Assembly (NCBI RefSeq): GCF_016595415.1 | Contig: NZ_JAENIO010000044.1 | Location: 1 to 34,621 of the forward strand | Direction of reading: 5' to 3' | Length of the DNA stretch: 34,621 bases | From: Roseibacillus ishigakijimensis | GTDB lineage: Bacteria; Verrucomicrobiota; Verrucomicrobiia; Verrucomicrobiales; Akkermansiaceae | Shown here: piece after piece, positions 27,693 through 34,621 of the stretch | How positions within the stretch are numbered: position 1 is the stretch's first letter | How the letters are laid out: each line of letters begins with the position of its first letter | Notes under the pieces: model-generated | The model's database searches: none | What the model saw: the letters and a program-made list of their open reading frames with translations, nothing else | Told to the model about the DNA's origin: nothing | Made by a program: the position numbers and the translations under genes

Positions 27693-28452
27693 GTGTTGCC
27701 CGGGAACGGTCGCCGGAGGGCACGCCTCCCACCGGCTGGAGGTCTCGGATCTGTGCGTGACCTATGGCCCGGTGACCGCTCTCTGTGAGGTGAGCTTTGC
27801 CACCACCTGCGGCCATCGCCTGGCCTTGCTCGGTCCCAATGGGGCGGGGAAGAGCACCCTCATCCGCTCGCTGGCGGGACTCTGTCACTCGGTGCAGGGG
27901 TCGATTTTGTGGCGGGGAAAAAGCCTCACCGGTTCCACCCGTGAGATCGCCTACTTGCCGCAGCTCGATCGCCATCGCGAGGGGTTCCCGGTCACGGTGC
28001 GGGAGGTGGTGGCCATGGGTCGTCTGCCGCACATGGGCTTTTGGCGAACCACCCGCCCCATCGATGTCGAAAAGGTGGACGAGGCACTCTCCATCATGCG
28101 CTTGGAGAATCTCGCCACCCGCCAGATTGATGCCCTCAGCGGGGGCCAGAGGCAGCGGGCTTTTCTGGCGCGCGCGCTCGCGCAGGAGGCCCACATCGTG
28201 ATGCTGGACGAGCCCTTTACCGGGTTGGATGTCGAGAGCGCGGAGGAACTCTCCGAGACCCTGCGCGATCTGGCCCGCCGGGGACACCTCGTCATTGCCT
28301 CGCACCACAATCTGGCCACCGTGGAGACCATCTTTGACCAAGCATTGGTTTTGAAAAAGCATCAGATTGCCTTTGGCCCGGTGGCCGAGGTGATGGTCCG
28401 GCCCGAGGTGCGCACCGTGCTGGGCCTGGAGAAAGGAGGGGGTCATGTTTGA
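27685..28452 (+). CDS. znuC: Zinc/manganese ABC transporter ATP-binding protein
   Basis: The 255-residue ATPase has a Walker A motif (GPNGAGKST, residues 50-58), Q-loop Gln93 (YLPQLDR), signature LSGGQRQR (151-158), Walker B IVMLDEP (171-177) and a switch histidine in IASHHNL. GGAGGT lies 8 bases before the ATG at 27685. It powers the ZnuB-type permease encoded directly after it (eight-base overlap). A short N-terminal extension with Cys4, Cys5 and two His residues (SECCPGTVAGGHASH) precedes the ABC domain and could be a metal-sensing tail, though this is speculative. Confidence 0.93.
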   Translation: MSECCPGTVAGGHASHRLEVSDLCVTYGPVTALCEVSFATTCGHRLALLGPNGAGKSTLIRSLAGLCHSVQGSILWRGKSLTGSTREIAYLPQLDRHREGFPVTVREVVAMGRLPHMGFWRTTRPIDVEKVDEALSIMRLENLATRQIDALSGGQRQRAFLARALAQEAHIVMLDEPFTGLDVESAEELSETLRDLARRGHLVIASHHNLATVETIFDQALVLKKHQIAFGPVAEVMVRPEVRTVLGLEKGGGHV

Positions 28453-29284
28453 GATTTTCGAGCTCGCCCTCATGCGCCGCGCGCTCTTGGCCGCCCTCAT
28501 GATCGGCTTCACCAACGGCTTCGTGAGCGCCTTTGTGGTCCTGCACCGCAGTCCTCTCAAGCTGGGGGCTCTCAGTCATTCTGTCTTTCCCGGCATCGCG
28601 GCGGTTGTGCTACTGCTGGGCTTGTCAACGGTGGGGGTCTACTTCGGAGCATTGGTGGCAGCCGCCCTGGTGGGATTGGGAGCGGTTTTCTTTGCCCGCC
28701 GGGCCATGGTGGGGGAGGAGACGGTACTGGCCGTGCTCATGACGGGTGCCTTTGCCGCCGGGGTCATGATGTTGACCCGCTATGAGGGAGCCGGCGGGCT
28801 GGAAGACTGGCTCCTGGGCAACATCGTGGGGATGTCGGACTCCGACCTCTGGATGAGCTACGGGGTGGGGGCCTTGGCCGTGCTGGTGCTGGCCATTCTG
28901 CGGCGCCCCATCCTGGTGACACTCTTCGAGCCCGATATCGCCGCTACCCTGGGCGTGCGCACCCAGGTGCTGAATTACGGGCTGTTCGCACTTCTCATCC
29001 TCGTGCTGGTGACTACCTTGCAGGCTGTGGGGGCTATTCTCGCGCTCGGCTTCATCGTCACCCCGGCGGCGGCGGTGCGGCAGCTGGTGGGTTCGGTGCG
29101 GGGGCTGTTTCTCTGGAGTGGCGTGGTCGGGGCGACCGGGGCCGGGCTGGGCTTTTTGGGAGCGGTCATTTTTGACCAGCCCATTGGTGCTTTCATGGTG
29201 GTGGTTCTGACCGTTCTCTTTCTCATCGCGGTGCTCATCCGGCGTTTGCGTGAGGGCGTGGTGCGGAAGCGGCATCGGCATTGA
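28445..29284 (+). CDS. znuB: Zinc/manganese ABC transporter permease
   Basis: This 279-residue membrane protein has about eight helices and belongs to the ABC-3 permease family. It starts with FEIFELALMRRALLAALMIGFTNGFVSAF, which is the usual opening of ZnuB/TroC-type permeases, and retains the LGxxSHSVFPGIA stretch and the LGFIVTPAAAVRQLV region. GGAGG lies just before the ATG. It is the last gene of the metal operon; 85 bases separate it from the KefG-type gene, with no clear terminator seen. Confidence 0.92.
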   Translation: MFEIFELALMRRALLAALMIGFTNGFVSAFVVLHRSPLKLGALSHSVFPGIAAVVLLLGLSTVGVYFGALVAAALVGLGAVFFARRAMVGEETVLAVLMTGAFAAGVMMLTRYEGAGGLEDWLLGNIVGMSDSDLWMSYGVGALAVLVLAILRRPILVTLFEPDIAATLGVRTQVLNYGLFALLILVLVTTLQAVGAILALGFIVTPAAAVRQLVGSVRGLFLWSGVVGATGAGLGFLGAVIFDQPIGAFMVVVLTVLFLIAVLIRRLREGVVRKRHRH

Positions 29285-29369
29285 GAAGCGGTTGCCAGCA
29301 CTTTCTCCGCCGGGGCAAAGCAGGATTCGCTTCTTGTCCTTTCGGGCAAGTTGATTAGCTTCAGGGCCT

Positions 29370-29894
29370 ATGCGTGAGACGCTCCTCATCTTTGTCCATC
29401 CCGCCTGGGACAAGTCGCGGGTCAACCGAGCACTGTTGGAGGGGGTGGCCGATTTACCCAACCTGACCGTCCACGATCTCTACGAGGAGTATCCGCACTT
29501 CGACATTGTGCCGGAGCGGGAGCAAGAGCTGCTGTGCGCCCATCAGCGCATCGTGTGGCAGCATCCTCTTTTCTGGTATTCCACCCCGGCCCTGCTCAAG
29601 GAGTGGTTCGATGTTGTGCTGCAGTATGGGTGGGCGTATGGCAGCGAGGGCAAATGCCTCCATCAGAAGGACGTTCTCTCCGCCATCACGACTGGCAGCC
29701 CCCTCGAGGCCTATCAGGCGAACGGCCTCCACCGCTACCCTTTGCCGGAATTTCTTCGTCCCTTGGAGCAGACCTGCCGGCTGTGTGGGATGAACTACGA
29801 GGAGCCTTTTCTCGTCCCCGGGGCCCTGACCCTCTCCGGAAGCGAGCTGGATGCCGCCGTCGGCCGCTATCGCAATCGCCTTCTCGAATCCTAA
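29370..29894 (+). CDS. kefG: NAD(P)H quinone oxidoreductase-type ancillary subunit (KefG/KefF)
   Basis: The 174-residue protein is a flavodoxin-fold NAD(P)H-dependent oxidoreductase. It shows FVHPAWDKSRVNRALLEG (FMN phosphate-binding loop), the QHPLFWYSTPALLKEWFDVVLQYGWAYG block typical of the NQO/KefF/KefG family, and TTGSPLEAY. In E. coli the ancillary subunit binds the KefB/KefC efflux channel and is needed for full activity. Here the channel gene follows after six bases, so this pairing is clear from context. KefG rather than KefF is the best call by length and sequence pattern, but the two are hard to separate by eye. Confidence 0.9.
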   Translation: MRETLLIFVHPAWDKSRVNRALLEGVADLPNLTVHDLYEEYPHFDIVPEREQELLCAHQRIVWQHPLFWYSTPALLKEWFDVVLQYGWAYGSEGKCLHQKDVLSAITTGSPLEAYQANGLHRYPLPEFLRPLEQTCRLCGMNYEEPFLVPGALTLSGSELDAAVGRYRNRLLES

Positions 29895-29900
29895 GCCATC

Positions 29901-31802
29901 ATGTCCAACCAAAGCCTTTTCACTTCCGCCTTCGTCTACCTCCTCGCGGCTGTCATCAGCGTGCCCGTTGCCAAGCGGCTGGGGCTCAGCTCCGTGTTGG
30001 GTTACTTGGTCGCGGGCATGATCATCGGCCCCTTCGGCATTCAGCTGGTGGGTGAAGAAGGCGCCGATGTCATGCATTTCGCTGAATTCGGGGTGGTCAT
30101 GATGCTCTTTCTCGTGGGCCTGGAGGTGCAGCCCTCGCGTTTGTGGAAAATGCGCGGACCCATCCTGGGGCTAGGGGGTGCCCAAGTCGGAATCACCATC
30201 GCGGTGGTGGCCGGGCTCGGTCTGTTCCTGGGACTGGATTGGCAGGTGGCCTTGGCGATTGGCATGGCCCTGGCCCTATCCTCCACAGCCATCGCTTTGC
30301 AGTCTTTGCAGGAAAAGGGACAAACCAAAAGCCGGGCGGGGCAGAGCGCCTTCTCGGTCCTTCTCTTTCAAGACCTGGCCGTCATCCCCATCCTCGCGGT
30401 CATGCCTCTGCTGGCCACCCTGACCCCGGCGGGCGCGGATCATCATCATGCCGACCTCAATGCCCTGCAGGCATGGCTGAGCCATCAGCCTCCCTGGGTG
30501 AATACCGTTCTCGTGCTGGTCGCGGTGGTCCTTATCGTGGTGGCTGGGAAATACCTCTTCCAGCCTTTGCTCGGTTGGGTGGCCCGCACCCGCGTGCGCG
30601 AGACCTTTGTCGCTCTCGCCCTCTCCCTCGTCATTGGCATCGCCCTGCTGATGACCTCCCTGGGGGTCTCGGCCGCCTTGGGCACTTTTCTCGCCGGGAT
30701 GCTTCTCTCCGATAGCGAGTATCGCGCTGAGCTGGAGGCCGATATCGAGCCCTTCAAGGGCCTCCTCCTCGGCGTCTTTTTCATCGCGGTGGGCGCTTCC
30801 ATCGATTTTGATTTGATCGCCAGCCAGCCTCTCAATATCGCGGCGCTGGTCCTCGCCCTCATCGCCCTGAAGGGAGTGATTCTCTTTGCCCTCGCCAAAT
30901 GGGCCGGCCTGTGTCTGGACGGGTGCTTTCTCTTCGGCTTCGTCCTTGCACAAGGCTCCGAGTTTGCCTTCGTCATTCTGGGCTTTGGCATCTCGGAAGG
31001 GGTGCTTCCGCTGGAAATCGGGCAGCTGGTGACCGCCGTGGTGGCCATCAGCATGGCGATGACGCCTCTGCTCTTGATCTTCAATGACAAGGTGCTGCGC
31101 CCGCGCTTTGGCACCCGGGAGCAGGAAGCTCCCCCCGCCGATGACATGGATGAGGAGGCCCCCGTCATCCTCGCCGGCATGGGCCGCTTCGGCAACTTCG
31201 TAGCCCGCATGCTGCGCGCCCAGGGCATCGAGGTCACCATCATCGACAACGACCCCGAGCACATCGATTTCCTCCGCAACATCGGGGTCAAGACCTTCTA
31301 CGGGGACGCCAGCCGGGTGGACCTCCTCGAGGCGGCGGGAGCGGCTGAAGCCCGTGTCCTCGTCATCGCTCTCGATCAGGAGGAAACCATCAACGAACTG
31401 GTCGCTTCGGCCCGAAAGCATTTTCCCCAGCTTCAGATCATGGTCCGCGCGCTCAGCCGGGATCACCAGTATGAATTGCTGGAGGCTGGAGTGGATTACA
31501 CCATTCACCAGCACGCCGGCAGCGCCATCGCGATGGGGGAAGAGACTCTGAAAACCCTCGGCTTCCGGGCTCACCGGGCCGCCCGTTTGGGAAAAATCTT
31601 TGCCCGCCACGACCGCGAATCCTTCGAGCAGCTCAATGAAGTGCGCAAGGACGAAAAAGCCTACGTCCATCGCATCCGCGAGCGCCTGAGCGATATCGAA
31701 GACCAATTCAAACGCGAAAACAGCGACTTCGCCAAAGACCCCGGCTGGGACACCGAGCGCCTGCGCAAGGATTCTCTTCCCGGCCTGGATCAGACCTCCT
31801 GA
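29901..31802 (+). CDS. kefC: Glutathione-regulated potassium-efflux protein (KefB/KefC family)
   Basis: This 633-residue K+/H+ antiporter has an N-terminal CPA2 exchanger domain with about 12-13 helices (~1-385, including LGYLVAGMIIGPFG, MLFLVGLEVQPS, LALSSTAIALQSL and LGTFLAGMLLSDSEYR). A cytoplasmic TrkA-N (RCK) domain follows (~415-530) with an NAD/AMP-binding GMGRFGNFVAR and GDASRVDLLEAAGA. The C-terminal tail (~570-633) is charged and helical. KefB/KefC channels release K+ to acidify the cytoplasm during electrophile stress and are held closed by glutathione. The gene order kefG-kefC supports a working pair. A His-rich piece (DHHHADLN) lies in a loop after helix 6. Confidence 0.93.
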   Translation: MSNQSLFTSAFVYLLAAVISVPVAKRLGLSSVLGYLVAGMIIGPFGIQLVGEEGADVMHFAEFGVVMMLFLVGLEVQPSRLWKMRGPILGLGGAQVGITIAVVAGLGLFLGLDWQVALAIGMALALSSTAIALQSLQEKGQTKSRAGQSAFSVLLFQDLAVIPILAVMPLLATLTPAGADHHHADLNALQAWLSHQPPWVNTVLVLVAVVLIVVAGKYLFQPLLGWVARTRVRETFVALALSLVIGIALLMTSLGVSAALGTFLAGMLLSDSEYRAELEADIEPFKGLLLGVFFIAVGASIDFDLIASQPLNIAALVLALIALKGVILFALAKWAGLCLDGCFLFGFVLAQGSEFAFVILGFGISEGVLPLEIGQLVTAVVAISMAMTPLLLIFNDKVLRPRFGTREQEAPPADDMDEEAPVILAGMGRFGNFVARMLRAQGIEVTIIDNDPEHIDFLRNIGVKTFYGDASRVDLLEAAGAAEARVLVIALDQEETINELVASARKHFPQLQIMVRALSRDHQYELLEAGVDYTIHQHAGSAIAMGEETLKTLGFRAHRAARLGKIFARHDRESFEQLNEVRKDEKAYVHRIRERLSDIEDQFKRENSDFAKDPGWDTERLRKDSLPGLDQTS

Positions 31803-31870
31803 CTCACCGGGTCCGTTCTTTTTCCCATTTCCCGGTTGCGAGCGGGGTAAGGCCGCTTAGGCTCCTCGTC

Positions 31871-32923
31871 ATGAGTCGCGAGGATATCAGACGCCTGACC
31901 GAGCTCTCATCCTGCGCGGGATGAGCTTCCAAACTGTCGCAAGCTGAGCTCACGCAGGTCTTGCGTGGCTTGGCTCATGTCGAGGACCCCAATTTGATGG
32001 TCGGTTCCGCCTCTTCGGATGACGCGGCCGTCTATCGCTTGTCCCCGACCCAGGCGCTGGTGCAGACTCTCGATTTTTTCACCCCCATCGTCGATGACCC
32101 CTACCAATATGGGCAAATCGCGGCCGCGAATTCCTTGTCAGATGTTTACGCCATGGGCGGCCGTCCCGTGACGGCGATGAACATCGTGGCCGTGCCCACC
32201 GACGAGCTGCCCCTGGAAACGGTCAACGCCATTTTGCGAGGCGGAGCCGACAAGGTGGCGGAGGCAGGCTGCGTCCTCGCCGGCGGTCATACCGTGCAGA
32301 ACGCCGAGCCCCTTTATGGTCTCTCGGTCACCGGCCTCGTCCATCCCGACAAAGTCATCTCCAACGCCGGGGGGCGCGCGGGAGACCTTCTGCTGCTCAC
32401 CAAGCCTCTCGGCACCGGCATCCTTTCCACCGCCGTCAAGCGGGGACTCCCGATTGGCGATCTGGAGGAAAAAGCCGCGCGCCTGATGGCCACCCTCAAT
32501 ACCCCCGGCACCCCGGTGGCCGAGGCCGGGCTCACCATCTGCGGCACCGATGTCACGGGCTTCGGGCTCCTCGGTCACCTCTTGGGCATTTGCCGGGAGT
32601 CGGGCCTCACCGCCCATCTGGAGGCCTCCTCCATCCCTGCCATTGATGACCAGGTGCTCTCCCTCATCGAAGAAGATTGCGTCCCCGGAGGAACCCGCAA
32701 AAACCTGGCGACGGCCGAGCCCCACCTTTCTTTCGGAGCACAGGTCAGCCCGGCTCTGCGCCTGCTTCTGGCCGATGCCCAGACCTCGGGCGGACTGCTC
32801 CTCGCCATTGCTCCCGAGAAGCTGGCCCAAGCGGAAGACCTCCTGCAAGAAGCCGGTGCGCCCATCGTCGCCCGCATTGGCTCCCTACAAGCCCGGCAGG
32901 AAAAAGAGATCGTGGTTTCTTGA
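31871..32923 (+). CDS. selD: Selenide, water dikinase SelD, itself a selenoprotein (in-frame TGA = Sec18)
   Basis: SelD makes selenophosphate from selenide and ATP, the selenium donor for Sec-tRNA. The ATG at 31871 is followed by 17 codons and then TGA at 31922-31924, after which the same frame stays open to 32923 (350 residues). The context around the TGA is S-C-A-G-U-A-S-K-L (Sec at position 18 with Lys21), which is the conserved active-site loop of SelD, where other species have Cys. The downstream part is typical: LMVGSASSDDAAVYRL, LSDVYAMGGRPVTAMN, AGGHTVQNAEPLYGLSVTG and DAQTSGGLLLAI. Starting at the TTG at 31961 would remove the catalytic loop. A SECIS-like hairpin follows the TGA. The organism must therefore use selenocysteine, so selA, selB and tRNA-Sec should exist elsewhere. 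Confidence 0.95.
31922..31924 (+). other. UGA selenocysteine codon in selD
   Basis: This TGA lies in frame inside the catalytic loop of SelD, with conserved sequence on both sides. Nearby genes use TGA as an ordinary stop (for example at 27265-27267), so decoding here depends on the hairpin that follows. Confidence 0.93.
31951..31967 (+). promoter_or_regulatory. Bacterial SECIS hairpin of selD
   Basis: A perfect 6-bp stem (CACGCA at 31951-31956 with TGCGTG at 31962-31967) closes a 5-base loop GGTCT. The E. coli fdhF SECIS apical loop also contains GGUCU, where the G and U are contacted by SelB. The loop begins 32 bases after the TGA, within the spacing known for bacterial elements. Confidence 0.75.
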
Positions 32924-33004
32924 GACAGCCCGTCCGGATCACTCACTTCGCCCTGCCGGACTTCCGCATTGCCGCCCGGGGTGCCAGCTCCCATCTTCTC
33001 GTCC

Positions 33005-34051
33005 GTGATTGAGTCCTTGCGTTTGGCCGACTTCCGCTGCGTTGCAGGGGCGTCCTTGTCCATCCCTCCGGCCGGACTCGTCTTCGTGGGCCGGAATGCC
33101 CAGGGAAAAACCAGCCTTCTGGAAGCGGTCTGCGTCCTCGTCCGCTTGCACTCCCCCCGCACGCGGCGCCCCTACCAGATGGTGCGCTTCGAGACCCCGC
33201 AATTCGGAGTTGCCGGTCGGGTCTGGGGTCAGGAACGACGGGTCGATTTTTGTAAAGGGGACTATCGCCTCCGCGTCGATGGGGAGGCCCGTGGCTCCCA
33301 GAGCGATTACCTCGCCGATGGCGGCTTGCTCGTCTGGATGGGCAATGAAGACCGCGAGCTCGTCACCGGACCAGCCGAGGGACGCCGCCGTTACCTCGAC
33401 TTCATGGCTTCCCAGATTGTGCCTGGTTACCGGCGGGCCCTCTCCCGCTATCGCAAAGCCTTGCAAGAGCGCAATGCCCTCCTCCGCGATGGCCGCGGCG
33501 AGGCCCGCGAGATGGTCGCCTTCACCTCCTTGCTCATCCAGCACGGACTCGAACTCACCGCAGGGCGAAAGGAAATGGTCCGCCATCTGGCCCGGCCCGT
33601 GAGCTGGGCCCAAGACGCGGTGGGAGGAGGCGGGGAAACTGTCGGCCTGGGCTATCAAGCCGCATCCGGGGACGACTTCGAAGCCTCCCTTGCCCGGGTG
33701 CGGGAGCAAGAAATCCGCCGCGGCATGACCCTCGTCGGCCCTCATCGCGATGACCTCAAGCTCACCCTCGGAGGACTCAAGGCCGCTGATTTCGGCAGTG
33801 AAGGCCAGCAGCGCACCCTCGCCCTTGCCCTCAAGCTCGGTCAGGGCGAACTCCTCCGCGAGCAAGGAGGCAAAACCCCCGTCTACTTGCTCGACGATAT
33901 CTTTGGCGAATTGGACAAAGGGCGCCGCGAGCGGCTCCTCGCCAGCCTCCCGCCCGGCGCGCAGACCCTCATCACCACCACCAATGCCCACTGGCTGGGT
34001 GATGGAATGAACCTCGAAGTCCGCGAAGTGAGCGGCGGAACAGTGGCCTGA
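33005..34051 (+). CDS. recF: DNA replication and repair protein RecF
   Basis: RecF is an SMC-like ATPase that, with RecO and RecR, loads RecA onto gapped DNA. The 348-residue protein from GTG 33005 shows the opening IESLRLADFRC typical of RecF, Walker A GRNAQGKTS (29-37), the signature SEGQQRTLALALKL and Walker B YLLDDIFGELD. Starts further upstream (GTG 32981 or TTG 32969) add Pro-rich residues that are not family-like, so 33005 is preferred, although no Shine-Dalgarno sequence is evident. It follows selD by 81 bases on the same strand and is not next to dnaA or dnaN, so the classical replication-origin order is not present. Confidence 0.93.
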   Translation: MIESLRLADFRCVAGASLSIPPAGLVFVGRNAQGKTSLLEAVCVLVRLHSPRTRRPYQMVRFETPQFGVAGRVWGQERRVDFCKGDYRLRVDGEARGSQSDYLADGGLLVWMGNEDRELVTGPAEGRRRYLDFMASQIVPGYRRALSRYRKALQERNALLRDGRGEAREMVAFTSLLIQHGLELTAGRKEMVRHLARPVSWAQDAVGGGGETVGLGYQAASGDDFEASLARVREQEIRRGMTLVGPHRDDLKLTLGGLKAADFGSEGQQRTLALALKLGQGELLREQGGKTPVYLLDDIFGELDKGRRERLLASLPPGAQTLITTTNAHWLGDGMNLEVREVSGGTVA

Positions 34052-34202
34052 GAACCAACCTCGCTTGGACTCGCGAAAACGCCGAATCTCTATCAGAAAA
34101 CGCTGTGCTTTTGGAAATCCTGTTTGTTAGTAAAAGCGTCCCGTTGTTTTGAGTGAATGAAGTATCTCGATATCTTCCGGGCGGGAAAAGATAAAGAGAA
34201 TG

Positions 34203-34237
34203 TTGACGGATTGATTTTTAAAAGAATAACTTCGGAG
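34203..34237 (+). promoter_or_regulatory. Possible promoter and ribosome-binding site of the terminal small gene
   Basis: A TTGACG box (34203-34208) lies in an AT-rich stretch followed by a GAATAA-like -10 (spacing about 15). A GGAG (34234-34237) sits 4 bases before the ATG at 34242. The -10 match is modest. Confidence 0.35.
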
Positions 34238-34241
34238 AATC

Positions 34242-34559
34242 ATGGTTGATGGTTTTTTTGGCATCAGGACCCCAGTTTTGGGAAAGAAGAAAGAGAGACT
34301 TGTCTGCTTGCCAGTCTTCCTCTCAGGGCACGCTGGTGATGTGGTCCATTTAAAAATCGGAGGCAATCTGGATATTCCTAATTTAGAATGGAGGCTGAAA
34401 TCTGGTGATGCCACGATAGGAGTGTTTACTAATGAGACGACTACAGACGCGGAGTTTAAAGCCCTAAAGCCTGCGAAAGATGAAATCGAATTGGTTATTG
34501 ATGGAGATGTTGCTTGGTCTGCACCAGTTCACACTACACGACAAAAATCGAGCACGTAA
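34242..34559 (+). CDS. Hypothetical small protein in AT-rich DNA
   Basis: The 105-residue product is soluble-looking, with no signal peptide or membrane helix. I recognise no family. It has mixed beta-like strands (DVVHLKIGG, NLEWRLKSG, EIELVIDGDVAW) and an acidic middle. Support comes from a GGAG before the ATG, a TTGACG box and an ordinary amino-acid composition. Base composition is clearly lower in GC than every other gene in the window, with AT-rich third codon positions, which suggests acquired DNA. An open frame on the opposite strand covers part of the same bases, so the coding strand is not beyond doubt. Confidence 0.5.
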   Translation: MVDGFFGIRTPVLGKKKERLVCLPVFLSGHAGDVVHLKIGGNLDIPNLEWRLKSGDATIGVFTNETTTDAEFKALKPAKDEIELVIDGDVAWSAPVHTTRQKSST

Positions 34560-34595
34560 CGCACTGAAAATAAGGAAAAAATACGCAAAAAAGGC

Positions 34596-34621
34596 TTGCA
34601 ATGTCGGTGGCCGCCCAAAAT
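34596..34621 (+). promoter_or_regulatory. Possible -35 element cut by the window end
   Basis: After an A-rich stretch (34573-34592) comes CTTGCAA; TTGCAA (34596-34601) is a plausible -35, and a -10 would fall at 34619 and beyond, outside the window. A gene on the plus strand probably starts just after the window. Confidence 0.25.

Noticed and set aside
30276-31706. Open frame of 476 codons on the minus strand
   Set aside because: Antisense to kefC; composition is Asp/Gly/His-rich in the manner of a shadow of a membrane protein gene.
31961-32923. SelD starting at TTG 31961
   Set aside because: It would delete the catalytic loop. The upstream ATG frame with a Sec codon and SECIS hairpin explains the sequence better.
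32932-32961. Inverted repeat GTCCGG...CCGGAC between selD and recF
   Set aside because: Loop of 18 bases and no T-run, so not a convincing terminator; too short to call an operator.
33005-34051. Replication origin near recF
   Set aside because: dnaA and dnaN are absent, and no cluster of DnaA boxes (TTATNCACA) was seen.

Overview
This is about 34.6 kb of high-GC, densely coding bacterial chromosome that most likely comes from a member of the Verrucomicrobiota (Verrucomicrobiales type). Three things point there: a PEP-CTERM protein whose tail runs PEP...LLGGLG...RR; secreted proteins ending in a short C-terminal module typical of that phylum; and a propeller-type sensor kinase beside secreted repeat proteins. 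No rRNA, tRNA, CRISPR array, integrase or insertion sequence was found. Apart from the last ~570 bases, which are AT-rich, the window looks like core chromosome with a few accessory islands.

Layout. 1-1720: small lipoprotein, tilS (tRNA-Ile lysidine synthase) and a GlsB/YeaQ-type membrane protein. 1722-4761: two minus-strand genes for a secreted protein and a zinc-ribbon, proline-rich, single-pass membrane protein containing perfect DNA tandem repeats. 4921-8936: two peptidase genes on the plus strand (M3 oligopeptidase, SppA). 8945-12367: a minus-strand cluster (SGNH esterase, pyrF, MBL-fold hydrolase, ruvX). 12512-13624: a DUF5009-like acyltransferase gene broken by an in-frame TAG. 13745-22535: the most unusual region. 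A ~1200-residue secreted calcium-repeat protein gene (split by a frameshift), a PEP-CTERM protein sharing its repeated GSSGHFH domain, two paralogous NarL/LuxR response regulators and one propeller histidine kinase are interleaved, with a shared 10-base motif upstream of both secreted-protein genes. 22622-24289: aroK and a Sua5/TsaC gene, divergent. 24351-25076: a Phd/VapC toxin-antitoxin pair. 25140-29284: a five-gene zinc (or manganese) uptake operon containing a His-rich outer-membrane protein and a small unrecognised secreted protein. 29370-31802: a KefG/KefC potassium efflux pair. 31871-32923: selD, itself a selenoprotein with an in-frame TGA and a visible SECIS hairpin. 33005-34051: recF. 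34052-34621: AT-rich end with one unknown small gene.

The strongest leads are (a) the regulator/kinase/PEP-CTERM/giant-protein locus, which looks like a self-contained signal-responsive surface or matrix system built around a domain I do not recognise; (b) the Sec-containing SelD, whose true start a standard gene caller would miss; (c) two gene disruptions (a TAG and a +1 shift at CCCC) that are either real mutations or assembly errors; and (d) the extra small gene inside the metal-uptake operon.
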